Part shown: positions 51,100 through 63,701 of the stretch, piece by piece
Layout of the letters: each line of letters starts with the position of its first letter
Numbering within the stretch: the stretch's first letter is position 1
Assembly: GCA_023078555.1 (NCBI GenBank)
Contig: CM041196.1
Location: 8,505,985 to 8,569,984, forward strand
Length of the DNA stretch: 64,000 nucleotides
Direction of reading: 5' to 3'
From: Ulva prolifera
Taxonomy: Eukaryota; Chlorophyta; Ulvophyceae; Ulvales; Ulvaceae
Position numbers and translations under genes: made by a program
The notes under the pieces: model-generated
Database searches by the model: none
Told to the model about the DNA's origin: nothing
Seen by the model: only the letters and a program-made list of their open reading frames with translations

Positions 51100-52900
51100 T
51101 CATGCCGGCTGTAAGAACTCATCCGACTTGAACTGTGCCATGCTGGGGTGCTCCAGGGCCGCCTTGGTCTGCTCCGCGTCCTTGTGTATCCGGGCCTTGA
51201 GGTCCTCGAGTGTCGTGAAGTCGGCCTCTGGCCGCACGTAGCCACACACCACCAGCCGCAGCTGCTCCCCGTAAAAGTCCTGCATGCCATGCCTGTGTCC
51301 GATGCCGGTCGCCACAACTCAGCAGCGCCGCAGCAGAGGCGCGGCGGCACACCTGCTCAAAGTCGGCGAGCAGCCACGGCTCACAGGTCTTCTGCTTGTT
51401 GCCGTAGAAGGGGTTGTGGCCGACGCTCATCACCATCGCATGCACGGCCGGGTCTGCTCCGACTGCCGCCCAGCCGTAGTAGATGCCTGTGACCGCCGCG
51501 GACAGCGTCTGCCCGATACACTCCTCGCTCAAGTTCGCGGTGGGAATTCCCAGCTCCTGCATGCATCAGCGCGCGCGCGTCATGCATCAGCGGGCGCGCT
51601 GCCCTGGACAGGTCCACTGCGGGCAAGGGGTCGGCGGCGCACGCGAGACCCTCGCCCGAAGCCCTTCACAACAGGCCCCTTCAGGCGCCAGATGACGTCC
51701 AGCGGCACCGTGTCTGCGATGTGGTCGTGGAAGGGAGGCAGGCCGTGAGCCGTGGGGTCGAACTGCAGCAGCGAAGCCAGGACGGTGCAGCTGCAAGCCG
51801 CATAGGCGCCTTCGTTGATCGTGGACGGGACGGCCACGACCGCCATGCCCGCCCTGCACGCCGCCTGCACCAGCCCAGCCGCAGTGACGGTCTCATTACG
51901 CTGCGCTGTCGCTTGGCCACCAGATGGAGGTGCGCTGGCAGCCTACGCAGTGCTGCAGCGGTGGCGAGGTGTGGGTGGTCAACACGCCCGTGACTCGCAT
52001 GTGTGGCAGGTGCTGGCATTGCGCACCTGGATCCCCGCCACTGCATCCTCGATGACGAGGCAATCCTCTGGAGCCACGTTCAGCTGCTGTGCTGCCTTGA
52101 TGAACACCTCCGGGTCTGGCTTGCCATGTGTGACCTCATCACCGTGCACCATGGCGCTGAAGCAGGTCCGTATGTCGCCGTGGCTGGAGAGCTTTGCAGA
52201 GCAGCTGGATCGAGAGGCACTGGTGGCAAGGGCCACTGGGATGCCGTTTGCAGCGAGGTGCTTCACCAGGCGACGGGCCCCTGGCAGGGCGCCAACTGAT
52301 GGCCACCTGCGTCTCGTTTGACCGTCGGTCCATGTCCCACGCGCTGCCATGGGCTGCAAGTGTCGCCTTGGCGCTCGTGGTGTTCTCGATGGAGAGTGTT
52401 GCCCCGGGCATGTGCGACGGTGCACCCAAGCAGTCACAGCTGCAGAACCTGTACAGATGGACACATGCAACAGTCATGTCTCGCATCCGGGGCATACCTC
52501 TGCAGCAACTCTGGTTCTGACAGATCCAGAAGCTCCTGCGCTGTGGCCGGGATGTCAAGCTCTTGTCTGATGATGTCCCAGCTCTCCAGGGCTCGTTTGC
52601 CCAGGGCCTTTGCTACGACCTCCTTGGTCAATTGCTTGCCATATTTCGCAGCGATGGCCTGGCCAACATTGTGGCATGCTGTCTCTGTGAACACAATCAA
52701 ACTGTAAACTATCACGTGCACGCGTACTCTCATTATGGGTGGCTAAGCACAGAGAGGGGTCTCCTAGGAACCGAGTCGACATTGCAGTCGCGTGCACAGT
52801 ACTCATCGTGAAGGAAAGCAAGCGCGCGTAGAAAGCTGTACGCACCCGTATCTAAAATAGTGCCATCCAAATCGAAGATGACTGCCTTGGCTGTGGGCAT
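51100..52900 (-). CDS. Bifunctional riboflavin kinase / FMN phosphatase (FMN/FHY type)
   Basis: One protein with an N-terminal HAD phosphatase (FMN to riboflavin) and a C-terminal riboflavin kinase (riboflavin to FMN), as in plant FMN/FHY. Exons 52846..52900, 52498..52684, 52027..52306, 51643..51864, 51353..51556, 51100..51279; 1128 nt, 375 aa (plant enzyme about 379). HAD motif I is AVIFDLDGTILDT, motif II region VALATSAS, motif III/IV HGKPDPEVFIK and CLVIEDAVAGIQ. The kinase half starts GFGRGSRELGIPTANLS, with SVGHNPFYGNKQKTCEPWLL and the tail FYGEQLRLVVCGYVRPEADF. The start is the first ATG (MPTAKAVIF). The intron at 51557..51642 has tandem ATGCATCAGCG repeats. Splice donors are GTGCG/GTATG. 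Confidence 0.97.
51560..51600. repeat. Tandem repeat in intron of the flavin gene
   Basis: ATGCATCAGCG followed by GCGCG-type sequence occurs twice about 22 bp apart in the intron at 51557..51642. Confidence 0.7.
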
Positions 52901-53784
52901 AGGAAGAGGTGCAGTGTCTCGGCTGCACTCAGTTTGAACCAGCGAGGCCACCACCTACGGGCGAACGTCAAGACGATCAGGCTGCAGGAGGTAATGTGCG
53001 AATGCTACGGCTGAATTGTTGCAGTTTGTGTCCCGCTGCCGTCCGCTGGCGTGTCAGACCTCCCAGGTCTACGAGAATCTTCACAAGCCGTGCGCGCGGT
53101 GGAGGTGTGGGGTGGCTTCATAACAGCACTTAAACCAACCTGGGCTGCTTGTCACGCACATGCTCTTCCCCAACATCATCCCCGTACCCGTCTATCCTCA
53201 CTTACTATAGTACGTACGTGCTTCTCCAGTCACCGGGCCAACACAACTGCCATTCCCAGTGCTGTGCAGCTCAAACCACGGTACCAGTGTTCATGGAGTC
53301 GCACCTCTTCTAGAAGAGCATGCACTAGTTCACTAGGCGCACGCCGCCTTTGCGCACACTCCAGTCTGCCTTTGGTAGCAGGTGCAGCACATCGGCCACA
53401 GCACCAGTGATACATCAGTATCTATGCATCCTAATAAGTATCTATGCATGGGTGCCGAACGATGCCGGCTGTTGCGGCAAAATCCTGCTGCGTCCATGAT
53501 TGTCACATTGGAGCCCGTGAATGCACTACATGCCGTTGGCCAACATCACATGCTGAATAACAGTCCCCAGAACATGCCATATTCACGCGGGCATGAGAAT
53601 CCATGGGAGCCAGTGGTGGACTACTCGGAAAAATATGGACACACACACTGCATGCCGTAGTTGCAGGTGCTATTGCCATGGTGCAGCAACAGCACCAGTG
53701 ACATATTCCTGAAGTGCTGCCCAGATCCACAGAGGCGTGCTGTGCTTGGCTTCTCTTCTAATGGCTGCACACAGCCTCGGGGTT

Positions 53785-53810
53785 CGGAGCTATCAATGTC
53801 CACATGGATA
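53785..53810. repeat. Partial relative of the hairpin element (copy D)
   Basis: CGGAGCTATCAATGTCCACA then TGGATA; aligns with the 5' part of copies A and C, but the hairpin half is absent. Confidence 0.5.
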
Positions 53811-53995
53811 AATCGCCACTTTCATGTAAGCAAGCATGCAGACATGCAGACATAACACACAGGAGGCAGGCCGCAGGCCAGGGACGTCGAGGCTGGTCAT
53901 TTGAGGCTGGTCAGATTCGCCCCAAATGGCCACACGTACCCCGGGCGCTGGCACCAAGTAGAGCAGGAGGGCCTGCAGGCTGCAGCACTTGCTGG

Positions 53996-54045
53996 CCATG
54001 GCAGCCTCTCACAGCCTCTCAGTTTCAAAGCCTCTCACACCCCTT
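53996..54045. repeat. Short tandem repeat AGCCTCTCA
   Basis: Three to four copies of AGCCTCTCA-like units in about 40 bp. Confidence 0.7.
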
Positions 54046-55925
54046 TATGGCTGGCCCTCTCCTCCTTGTGCAGTCAGCTGAGGCACCTTCCAACCTCACA
54101 CGCCCCAGCCACAACACCTATCTGCTTGGAGGGGATGGGAGTCATAGCTGGGGCACTTTCTGGCAGGGTGCTGATCTACATGTAGCTACAGCCTCAGCCT
54201 CGCAGATACATGCACTAGCAGCATGCACAATGCCTATAGGCATATATGCGGAGGTCCTGTGCTCCTCAGCTCTGAGGTACCTTTTGGTGCATGATCCAGG
54301 AAGAAGTTCATGCCGCCATGTGAAGGCAATTGCTCCATTGCTGCCATAATCAGACAATCTTGCCAGCTTCAGAGGGCTAGCAGTGTATATGGCAGCAGTA
54401 TATATCCACATTCGGTATCAGCTGATCATGTCCCCTTACGCCCACTTGCAAGGCTAGCTGGCGGCAGTGCATGACAGCAGCAGCATTGGTCAACACCAAC
54501 TGGAAAGGGATGCAAATGAGATGATAGACCGTGAATTGGATGACCATGTAGAGTCTGCAGCAGATAGCCTCAGCCTGACTCGATAGCTGCATCATCCAAC
54601 TGCAGGGATTGCATGCACTGGTTGCTGTATGCATGAGCTCTGCTTCATGGAAGTGGAATCCTCCTCCTCACCGGCCGGCTTGCATCACAGTTGTAGTCAT
54701 GAATGCAAGTGTTATGGTGATGCATATTTGACTTTAATGAGCAGAGCTGGTGCTGCACCTTCACAGCAACATGATAACATGTTGGAGTCATTTGAATCAG
54801 TCATGATCTGGCCACATACCTGCAACAGATATTCTGAAGACAAACAGGGTCACAGTTAACCGCTACTGCGCAGGCATGCCAGCTCATGCTGCAAGGAGAA
54901 GTGTAATGACCGAAAACTCTAACACTGTGACATCAGGGCGGGAGCATAGTGGCACACATGACCGCTATATGCATGAAGCACAGAGGCAACGGAACACACA
55001 TAGGCATGGCCTAACAAGTCATGGCACAGGTGCAATGATATGTGTGCATACAGACAAAAATGTTCTGCTATCTGTGCCAGCTAGTGGCAGGTTACAAGGT
55101 GTTGGAAGATATTTCCTGCTGCACTGTCGTGTTACCAACCACATCGAGACACTGTTGTGCTGTGGAGCTGTTCCAACGCACATCACTGTCTGTTGTTTGC
55201 AGCGCCCAGCCAGGGACATTTCATGATGCAACATGTATACACCAGTACATCTCAGTGCCACATATCTGAATGCCCATGCCAATTTCATTGCCTGCTCATC
55301 TGCATTATGACTTGGTGGTGGAGTTGCCGGGAATGTACGTACAGAACTGGCAAGGTTGGTGACGATCCGAGGTCAACCATATGGCAAATACGCAGAAACT
55401 ACCAGGATTTTCCTGTGATTCTGAAGCTCTACGAAACGTGCACAATCGACAGTATGCACCCAGTGCTGATTGAGCAAAATTGTACACCACGCTATATGCT
55501 CATGACAGTGCCAACATGCGAGGCCAGCAGTGAAACAGGCCAAAAGAAACCATGGATCATGAGAATCAGTGAGGGTTCTTGTATGTCTTATTGGCTGGAT
55601 ATTGTGTGAAAAAACATTCCCTTACTTCAATGAGAACAGTAGGGTGACAGATACCGCCTTAGCAGTGGATGTGTTAACTTTCACTGCAGGTGCAATGGCC
55701 ACTGCTATTAAGATACACCATATGCCTGGGTCTGCCACACACTTGTACAGCTGGCAAGCTGCCAATACGGCAGATAATGGTGCAGAGCTCCTGCCACCAG
55801 TACCGTCTCCTACAGCAAAGGATACAGAAACTGTGCTGCGAAACAGTCAAACTCTGTTGGCTCAGACATTCTCCCCTTGTGTGCAATAGCAGATGGCCAG
55901 ATCTGACATCGAATCGCTCAGCCGA

Positions 55926-55930
55926 TTACA
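55926..55930 (-). terminator. TGTAA polyadenylation signal (psaE)
   Basis: TTACA on plus, about 80 nt past the psaE stop. Confidence 0.5.
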
Positions 55931-56008
55931 ATGTGATCCGTCATGCCTCAAATTCCGCAAACATGCAGCCTACAACAGGGACTCGAAACCCCATGCTTCA
56001 CCCAATGT

Positions 56009-57038
56009 TTACTCTTCAACCTCATCAACAGCGAAGTTGTTGGTTGACACGCCAGCATAGTTGACGTTCTCGAATCGAACAATGACTGGGTACCGGATGC
56101 CAGACTGCACAAAACTTCCACGTCATCAATCTGCATTATCACTCCACCAAAAGAAAATGTAGCGATGATATGCAGCAAAAGCAGCTCCAGACCAGCAGGC
56201 GTTGGGGATGGATAGAGGCATTGCTGATCTAAGGCACGACAGCATGTAAATCACAGAGACTTTTTGCTGGCACAGATCCGTACCTGGTCAACAGAGACCA
56301 CCTTGCCGGTCTGGTTGAACCAGTATGACTCCGGCCTGAGGATCTTGACCTGCATACCATCCCAGCCCATTCCATGGGGAATAGCAACGACGCATCCTCA
56401 TAAAATTACATTTTTCGAACGAAGGCCGCGCATCCCTGCGCAACGGCTGCTGAACAGCGACGCGCGTCAGCTTGCCGATCTCGAGGACAGCGAGAGGGCC
56501 GAGATGCAGCACGGTGACCGGCCTGTACAGCGGGGAACAACAACGACTTCGCCTATGTCGTTTGGGGGACGACATGCTGTATGGACACCGGCATGCGCCA
56601 GGTCGCTTTACCATTGGGCTTGCCAGTTCAAACGATCTCTGATGACAGCAGCAGCCCTAACGACATGAAAACTGGAAACGCACGGTTGATCCTCTCTTAG
56701 GACCAATAGGGGGAGGCTTGGGCGCCTCCGTGGGCTTAGCCTCGGCCTCGGCACGAGGGATGACCGCGGCACGGCGGGCGCCTGTAGCGCGAACTGCAAA
56801 GCAATCCCTGTCAGACAGCAGCAATGCTTTCTCTTGTATATGACCAATGATCTGGCGCAAGTTTCGTTTTGTGACCGCGAGTTGCCAAACTGCGGCAATC
56901 CAACCCTGTATGTACGCCGATTTACACTCATCTGCTCGGAAAATGACAGATAAGGCTCTCAACTAAGGTATCTAATATGTACGCGCGGAAGCTGTGGCGG
57001 CTTGTAGACGTACCAGTGGAGATGCGAAGGGAAGACAT
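56009..57038 (-). CDS. psaE: Photosystem I reaction centre subunit IV (PsaE), chloroplastic
   Basis: Stromal PSI subunit that helps dock ferredoxin. Exons 57014..57038, 56684..56793, 56284..56349, 56009..56104; 297 nt, 98 aa, all phases consistent. The first exon codes only MSSLRIST plus one base, and continues [20 protein letters not shown], a short Arg/Ala/Ser transit peptide; the mature part has [40 protein letters not shown] and [19 protein letters not shown]. This is the SH3-like PsaE fold, close to Chlamydomonas PsaE as I know it. Donors are GTACGT, GTGCGT and GTACGG. The 331-bp gap to the ALG9 stop upstream is the likely promoter. PSI antenna genes are not nearby. Confidence 0.97.
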
Positions 57039-57288
57039 TTTCCTCGTTGAACAACCGACGACGAAGATATCCTATGCGTACGAGAACACTGGTGACTTCG
57101 ACAGGTGGGTGGCAACTCTATACATCCTGCGGACCTGGCGTGGGCTGTTGCACCGGTGTTCGAGAACCAGGCATGAGGATCTGTCTCAAACGCAACAGAC
57201 ATCCCAATCGGTGGCGAGATCCGCTGTCAGAAGATTCTCAGCGTCCCCCGTAGCCACTTGGAAGCATGATCGTACTTGCTGCAGCCCG

Positions 57289-57293
57289 TTACA
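57289..57293 (-). terminator. TGTAA polyadenylation signal (ALG9)
   Basis: TTACA on plus, TGTAA on minus, about 77 nt past the ALG9 stop. Confidence 0.5.
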
Positions 57294-57369
57294 CAATTCT
57301 GAAACTAGTTGAAGCTGCAAACGTAAAAATGTACTCGGACGGCCAACAACGCCTACACGGCTGGTCGCT

Positions 57370-59927
57370 TCAGGCCGGTTCGGCGTCTGCTCCACGTTCT
57401 CGTTGGCGTCTAACGTACACATTATATTCGACAACGTGATTCCGGCTGGTGCGCCAGGGGATCCAGAAAGCCCTGTCAGGAAATGGCGACTTGTCCCTGT
57501 CCACGAAGTCAGTTTGGAACACTTTGGCCCAAGCGACTTCGGGGGCAGGCTGTGCTTCATCACTTGTCCCCACCCAAACGCTACAGCTGGACGTATCCGG
57601 GAGGAGCAGGCGGCCATCCTTCTGGTTTCTGTCTCTGAGTTCCTCTGGAGCAGCTCTAGTGCCAAGCCCTCTTGCATCAAATGCCTTAGGAAGTTGACCT
57701 TCAACGCGGGCGCCGTGTTATGAGAGCTTTCCAAACCCCATAATAGCATGAACATGCATTCAAACACACATGATTTGACCTGGCAACTTTGAAAGGCCGA
57801 CGGAAATTCTTTGACACCTGTGCTTTAGACCACACCTGTGTCGCCAAACTCGATAAAGGCCAGCTCCACACCAGCGGGCAGAAAGAATGACGAGGAGAAT
57901 CGGTGCCACTCTGCCCCTACACAGGCGCGTTTGGCCATACCTGGAGCAGCATCTGGTCCTGCTGCTGGAAGGGCAGCAGCTCGCAAGGTTGACACCACCT
58001 GCCATGCTTGCGTCGGTGCACCATAGTACTGAATCAGTGCTGTTGATCGAGAGGTTGCCATAACGCATGAGAGGGCGACGAGGCACATCACTGACATCGA
58101 GATGGCGTTACGCACTGCATCTCGTGTAGCTGCATGACGGCTGCGTATGAAAATGTCACTCACTAGCCGTGGTGCAGCTGCAAATGCCAGTGCCGCCCCC
58201 AAAGTGATCTGCACCGCAATTCGATGTCGGCAAGCGTTACCACTTCGATGGGGTGAGCCTGCATGTGCGCAGCCTATTCGTGCATGTTCAAGCTGTATCC
58301 ATGCGGCTTCACTCGAGTCACTTGAGTGTTGCACAGACCTCATGATGGCACATGCATCTGTACCTTTCATCAGCAGCTGCAAATGCACGATCACGCAGCG
58401 CCGATGTCATGTCACACGACTCATGTTCATCACGCTACACGCTTAATGTTGGGGCCAACCTGTGGGTACAGAACAGCAAGAAACCGTTCCTCCTTGTGTG
58501 GGAGGGTCAGCAGCGCCGGGAGCATCACATATAAGGGCGCCATGGCTGTGCACTCTCGAGCTGAAGTTCTTGCTGATGTGAGCTTGGACGCGGCGAGGAT
58601 TGGAACCAGTATGAATGCGACGGACGCCGGAAACGCGGCGCCGAAGTTGAGAATGCCATTGAAGATGTAAAACGATGCAGGCTCAACACCGTACAGGGCA
58701 CTCTCGCCGCCGCCAGCCACATTGTACTGCAGAAAATTCACAACAGAGATCTGCAGCACGTGGCACACACGTGAGTCGCAGTCACCGGCGGCAGCACTGT
58801 TGCATGCATGCAGAGTTGACATCCTGTATCTGTCTCCACCGTGGACGAGCACTTTCGACTGCTGACAGTTCAGAGAGAGCGCACGGTGAGCTTTCCGTAG
58901 AAATACCAGTCAGTGACCGCCACCAGAGGTATCACCACCAGCAGGGATGCGAACAGGATGACGAAAGAGCGCATTAGGCGAGGGGACAGGAGCACCAACA
59001 CGGCGAACGGTGCAAACGCCACCGCAGCAGGAGACCAGCCAAGGACAGTTCCCAGCACAGCTGCAACGATAACCTCCTGCAGTGCTGCAAAGCCTCGACA
59101 TCCATGGTCATGTCCAACACTTTCTGCGCGGGTGGGGCAGTGCCTTCACGTGATCATGCAGAACAACGCAATGGCACCTCCGCCTGAGGCATAGAGATGC
59201 AGCTTGGATTCACAACGCAGCCAGTGACGTACCGATGCGTTGCCATTCAGAACGCCTGTTGTGGCAGAGATCATGCAGTACATGGAGAAAGTAGATGGCA
59301 GCATTGCGGCCGGGGCGAAGAAAGTGCCGCATGAGAATGACAGTAGCACAGCCAGCATCGCTGCTGCTGCCGGACTGCAAGTCCTCCACGTCGCCCTGCA
59401 CTGGATGCGCTGGTGGGCCCGAAGTCGTGTGTGACGCGAGCGAGCATCCTTACACAATGCTGCCGCAGCCACACAAGTCACAGGCAGGGTGCAGGGAGGT
59501 ATTTGCAAAGCGTCATACCTGACCAGACGAGACTCCAGAAACCACGAGATCATAGCTAAGCAGCTCCTGACTGTGTAAAAGGCTACGGAGCTGGACAGGC
59601 CCGCCTGAGTTACCATGGAGGCCACCTTCGCGACAGGCCAGTGCACCAAAAGGTAAAGGTATGGCCTTAAAGCATAACGCGAGCTGCACAGATCAAACTC
59701 AGAGTCATTTCAAAGCAGTGCAGTGGGTCGTCATCCTGCACTGGGACTGTGGTGAATCCAAAAGCTGCGCCACACCTGTACTCCCACGTCTGCATGCCTG
59801 TGCCCTTCAGCAAGAAATGAAGTGGTTCCCAATAGTTATATACTTCATCACAGTCATGAACCAGGTACAAAGCTGCGCCAAGGACCCTTGCCGCAGCGAG
59901 CAGGACAAGCAGGGAGGCAAGTCTCAT
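57370..59927 (-). CDS. ALG9: ALG9-type alpha-1,2-mannosyltransferase (GT22)
   Basis: ER enzyme that adds alpha-1,2-mannose residues to the lipid-linked oligosaccharide from dolichol-P-mannose. Exons 59776..59927, 59519..59683, 59233..59395, 58885..59076, 58460..58750, 57836..58208, 57370..57698; 1665 nt, 554 aa, phases consistent. Signatures: LVHDCDEVYNYWEPLHFLLK in the first luminal loop (acidic GT22 motif), GMQTWEYSSRYALRPYLYLL, MLPSTFSMYCMISATTG, VTDWYFYGKLT, NFLQYNVAGGGESALYG, LPHKEERFLAVLYPQ (the HKEERF motif), and the ALG9-specific C-terminal ACVGAEWHRFSSSFFLP and TGQLPKAFDA, with SPFPDRAFWIP near the end. About 10 hydrophobic segments. The acceptor of exon 3 has an in-phase alternative (TTGCAG|TCC). 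The start is the first in-frame ATG (MRLASLLVLL) opening a signal-anchor. Confidence 0.96.
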
Positions 59928-61789
59928 ACTTAAGCTGCACACTCACCCCCCGGCACTAAGAACTCGGACGTCCAGTCATAGGCTCATTGATTATAGCATT
60001 CAGAACTCTAGTTGTACATATCAAGTGCTTGAACGTTGGCCAGACCCCAACCTATACAGCTTCCACCAAGATGACCAGCGACGGATCAAAGCCGGTCCAG
60101 GCAATTACGCATGCAGCTGCTTCGATACATCTCGATGAACGATATCACGGTTCTAAGTGTCAGCCCTCGCGGACGCAGGCTATCAAGAAAGCGCTGCATA
60201 AACGCCCCTTTGCCTGGCCCATGCCTAGACAACGATGAATGAAAACGTGCCGCGAAATGCGTCTCGCTGACACATGGCATCCACAACACTACTCTGCCAT
60301 TTCCAGGGGCTGCCGGGCGTGCGTCTGATCAAGCAGACGCCTCTTTTGGGCCTGGATTCGCTCTGAGTTGGCTGTGTCAGCATGCATGAGACGGGCTCGA
60401 ATTCACTACGAACTCTCCGCCTGCCTCGCCCGGAAAGCCTGCCCGGAACCACAGGGCAGAACCTGTGCTCAAGGGCCTCAAGTGCCCATTAAGAGCCGCA
60501 CACAACACCATGATCCAGTACGTCTTAAGCGTGCTGATCCTCAGGTACCACGACGGCATGTGCATTTATGCAAGCCGGAAGTTCAAGCATTGCCCATGCA
60601 TGTCCATGGACAGCATTAATGGTCTTCTGTGGTATCTCCAGCGAGATACCAGCGAAGCGCACACTGGGTGAGCCCCCACACACCGCGGCTTTCACATACT
60701 ACCATTCACAGGTCCAGTCATACGCGCCGGACGGTGCGGTGTATTACTGTCTTCCACTCTAGCATGCAAGGGTGTCCGCATCTGACAAAGACTACGTAGT
60801 ACAGCTCAAGTGTGACAGAGCCGCAGGGACAAAAACAGTACACCGACCCGTATGGCACTCAATGCTTTCAGGTCATCATCTGCTGAAGCTCCCGCAGCAA
60901 GCTTGAGGGCAGTGTGAGTCACCTACGTCAATCAATCATTGGCACACTTTTCACGGTGTGTGTGTATATATAGGTGTCACTGCAGGTCTCACTGCAGGGC
61001 CACGATCGGTAAGAGAGACACGCTTCATGAGTGATCATGCAATGCATGCCAGGCAATGTCTGCTCACAGTATTTGAGTTACGGAGGTGGAGTATGGGCAT
61101 GTGAGCAGTTTCCTGGCGGCCTCAGCTGGAACGTTGTGACAGCGGTTGATATTCTGTGTATGCTGCAAATGTTTGAATCCATCAGGGCATGTGATGTAGT
61201 GTCTCAGAGGCAAGTGCACACGCTGCACATTCCTGACTAAGCACATGTTGCTGCACGTTCGCCGCGTCACTTCCAAAACGCATGTGTCTGCGCGTCTATT
61301 CCGACCGCGCACACTCTTGTGAAGCCTGGTGTGGGACCCATGGTATGCTGCATCAGAGTCACCTGCACATATGTTACACAACCGAACCTCAAGGAATGAT
61401 GATGATGATGTTGCATCGCCTTGGACAACACCACCAGCTTCTGGCCATGGCTTGAGTTTCTACATACGAGCCACATTCGCCACGACATATTTTTTTCCAA
61501 AATCAGACTCTTCCGCACAACCTGCTTCCCACCCTGTTTCCATCATTGCCAGTATTCCTGCCACTGTCACCCAAAATTTACGAGCCAAGTGCATAAAGTC
61601 CACCTCAGTGTCACGTCTCCTGCAATAGGTGCAAGCATCGATGACAGCACGCACTGCAGGACCCGCCGCTACGTCTCCAGATCACAGACGCAACTGCACG
61701 CCCGGCATGTCCAGCAATCGCCAATTGATCAAAAGCTGTTACGCGTGCTTCTCTGTTGTTGCATCAGGTTGATGGCCACTTGAAGAATG
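59928..61789. other. Intergenic stretch, no recognised gene
   Basis: 1.9 kb between ALG9 and the secretory-protein gene. Short plus-strand frames (for example 60465-60671) are protein-like in places (LSVLILRYHDGMCIYASRKF) but have no family or splice support. It should contain the ALG9 promoter. Confidence 0.45.
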
Positions 61790-63701
61790 CTATGTAGAAG
61801 TTTCCTTAGCCTCTGCATCCTTTTTGGCACTTGCTATCACATCCTACAGTGGCGCATGAAGAAATTCTAGTTGTGATATATGCGGACACCTACACGTCAG
61901 CTGTATACAACAGCCCAGTTGAGGCGCACCATTTGTATCATGTTATGCACGACTGTTGGGTCGCCTGATGACTCCAGAAAAGCCTGAACGACATTGTGCC
62001 TGATAAGGGAAACTTCTGCCAGTGCATCCTTGTACACCTCCACCTGTAGCTGCTCTTCTAGCCGTTGCGATAGCTTGGTGAAGTGATCTGGTGCCACCGT
62101 ACCTTCTGTGATGGCTGCCTGCACATAAGTGCTGGTCACAACATTGATGCATCCTACAGCGTATCACACCAAAGCATCACCGATCTGCAGGGAGCTTTCG
62201 CACGTGCATAATGTCTTCATAGTAACGCAATCGTTGCTGTACAAGTTGCTGGCTCCTCGATTCGCGGTACTGCCACTGTAGCTTCCGCAGGCCGTTGAGA
62301 ACCTCTTTCTGCTTGCGAACGGTGGTGGCCCTTGCAAATTGACTGGCGAATGCATCGCCAACAAAAGCACGGCCAATCCGGGAAGCCCGGGTACATCTGT
62401 TGTTCACAAAACGTGCAATCTCTACAGTTGTCCATGGTCCATTGAATATCTACATTATGTACCAAAGTGTTTACAATCGGCTTTGCTGCCGATAGACTCT
62501 CCGGATACGGATGCTACATGACTCAGGCAAATCAGCTATTATCAGTTACTGTGGCAGGCCGGTGGAGGATGACTTACCACAGGTCGCTCGTGCACGTTGT
62601 GCACCTCGTGCACAGGTGGAAGCCACACGAGTATAGGTTCTGGGGGAGATCCAACCAGCGGCCCTGCTGGTGCTGCATACATGGACTTACCAGATTCGCT
62701 GGATGCATCATCTGAGACGAATGCAAATGATGCACACATCCGCAGCTCGTGGTCATGGAAGGATCTTTTGGCATATTGGCTCACTACTTCGACAACTTGT
62801 TCACACTCTCCGCACTGCTCGGGGAGCCTCAATGCTACCCAGCCATGCCATGTGGGCACCTGCACCGCTCCATCATGCTATCTGTAAACAGCAATGTCGC
62901 GAAATCCAAAGGTCTGTGCGATTACTGTGTCCATAGATCTTCGCGGGCTGAATGTCACAACTGTCATGCTGTGGGCAATGGCACCGCGCGGAAGAAATCA
63001 CACATGCATCTTCAGGTCTGATTCTGTCAGCTTTGGCAGCCATGGGGTCTCATGGTGGCCCGGGCTGAATCTCTTCACCTTTTTGGCGGGCTGACTGGAA
63101 TGGTAAGGATCTCCAGGTAGCGGTTCTGTCCTTTTGATCTCCTGCAACACTGAGCCTGATATGCGCATCTGCCAATAGCCAGCTGCTTCACACATCACCA
63201 ATCGCTCCGCCTCAAAGATACACAGTCAGACATGGAATAACCGTGCTGCATGGGTCGTTGCGAAGAGGTGGTATGGACGTGATGCACTCCACAGTTCAAA
63301 ATGTCAAAGCTGTCACACCGGCATCAAATGCGACACAACATGCGGCAGCTCCCGCAAAGCAGCTTGTAGGCGGGTCACCAAAGTAACCTCTCCTGAGAGC
63401 ACAGCTGCAGATGCATTGACTGTAGTTCCTGCATATGCGCGACCGTGCAGATACTTCAATTTAAACGGCAGGGCCAGAACCACCCCAATAAAGTAGCAGA
63501 TGACCCAAACAAAGACAGCATCAGTCAATATACTTTACCTAAAACGTTGCGAAGTTTGGGAATTGAACTCTGACCTCCCGCAGCGAGGCGCCCTGAAGAG
63601 TCGAGTTCGACATGGCCCTGTCTAGACTCCCCCGATGCCGTGTATGCACTGGTTCCCTTCGCTGCTCTGATAAGAAGCATAAAAAGAAGCTTCAAAAACA
63701 T
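61790..63701 (-). CDS. Unrecognised secretory-pathway protein, seven exons
   Basis: Exons 63539..63701, 63319..63428, 63004..63141, 62691..62859, 62181..62421, 61930..62131, 61790..61843 sum to 1077 nt (358 aa), and every junction is in phase with GT/AG, which supports a real gene. The first ATG (63701) opens MFLKLLFMLLIRAAKG, a signal peptide or anchor. Mid-protein: TLVTRLQAALRELPHVVSHL, KKVKRFSPGHHETPWLPKL, VPTWHGWVALRLPEQCGECE with a CxxC, and VVSQYAKRSFHDHELRMCAS. The last third is helical and charged (RKQKEVLNGLRKLQWQYRES, KLSQRLEEQLQVEVYKDALA) and suggests coiled coils. Ends KKDAEAKETST without a recognisable ER-retention signal. I do not recognise a family. The 62181/62131 junction has an in-phase alternative. 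Confidence 0.72.

Larger units (their letters stand above)
52960..55925. other. Intergenic stretch, no recognised gene
   Basis: About 3 kb between the flavin gene and psaE. Open frames (for example 53804-54349 on plus) lack domains. Short tandem repeats occur: AGTATCTATGCAT twice near 53409-53448 and AGCCTCTCA three to four times at 54001-54040. A partial relative of the hairpin element lies at 53785. Confidence 0.5.

Noticed and set aside
57403..57723. 106-codon plus-strand frame starting MASNVHIIFDNV
   Set aside because: Antisense of the last ALG9 exon, whose protein matches the ALG9 C-terminus in phase.
63545..63580. GTTCAATTCCC on the minus strand, B-box-like
   Set aside because: Falls within the coding first exon of the secretory gene (reading SSIPKLRN), with no tRNA fold.
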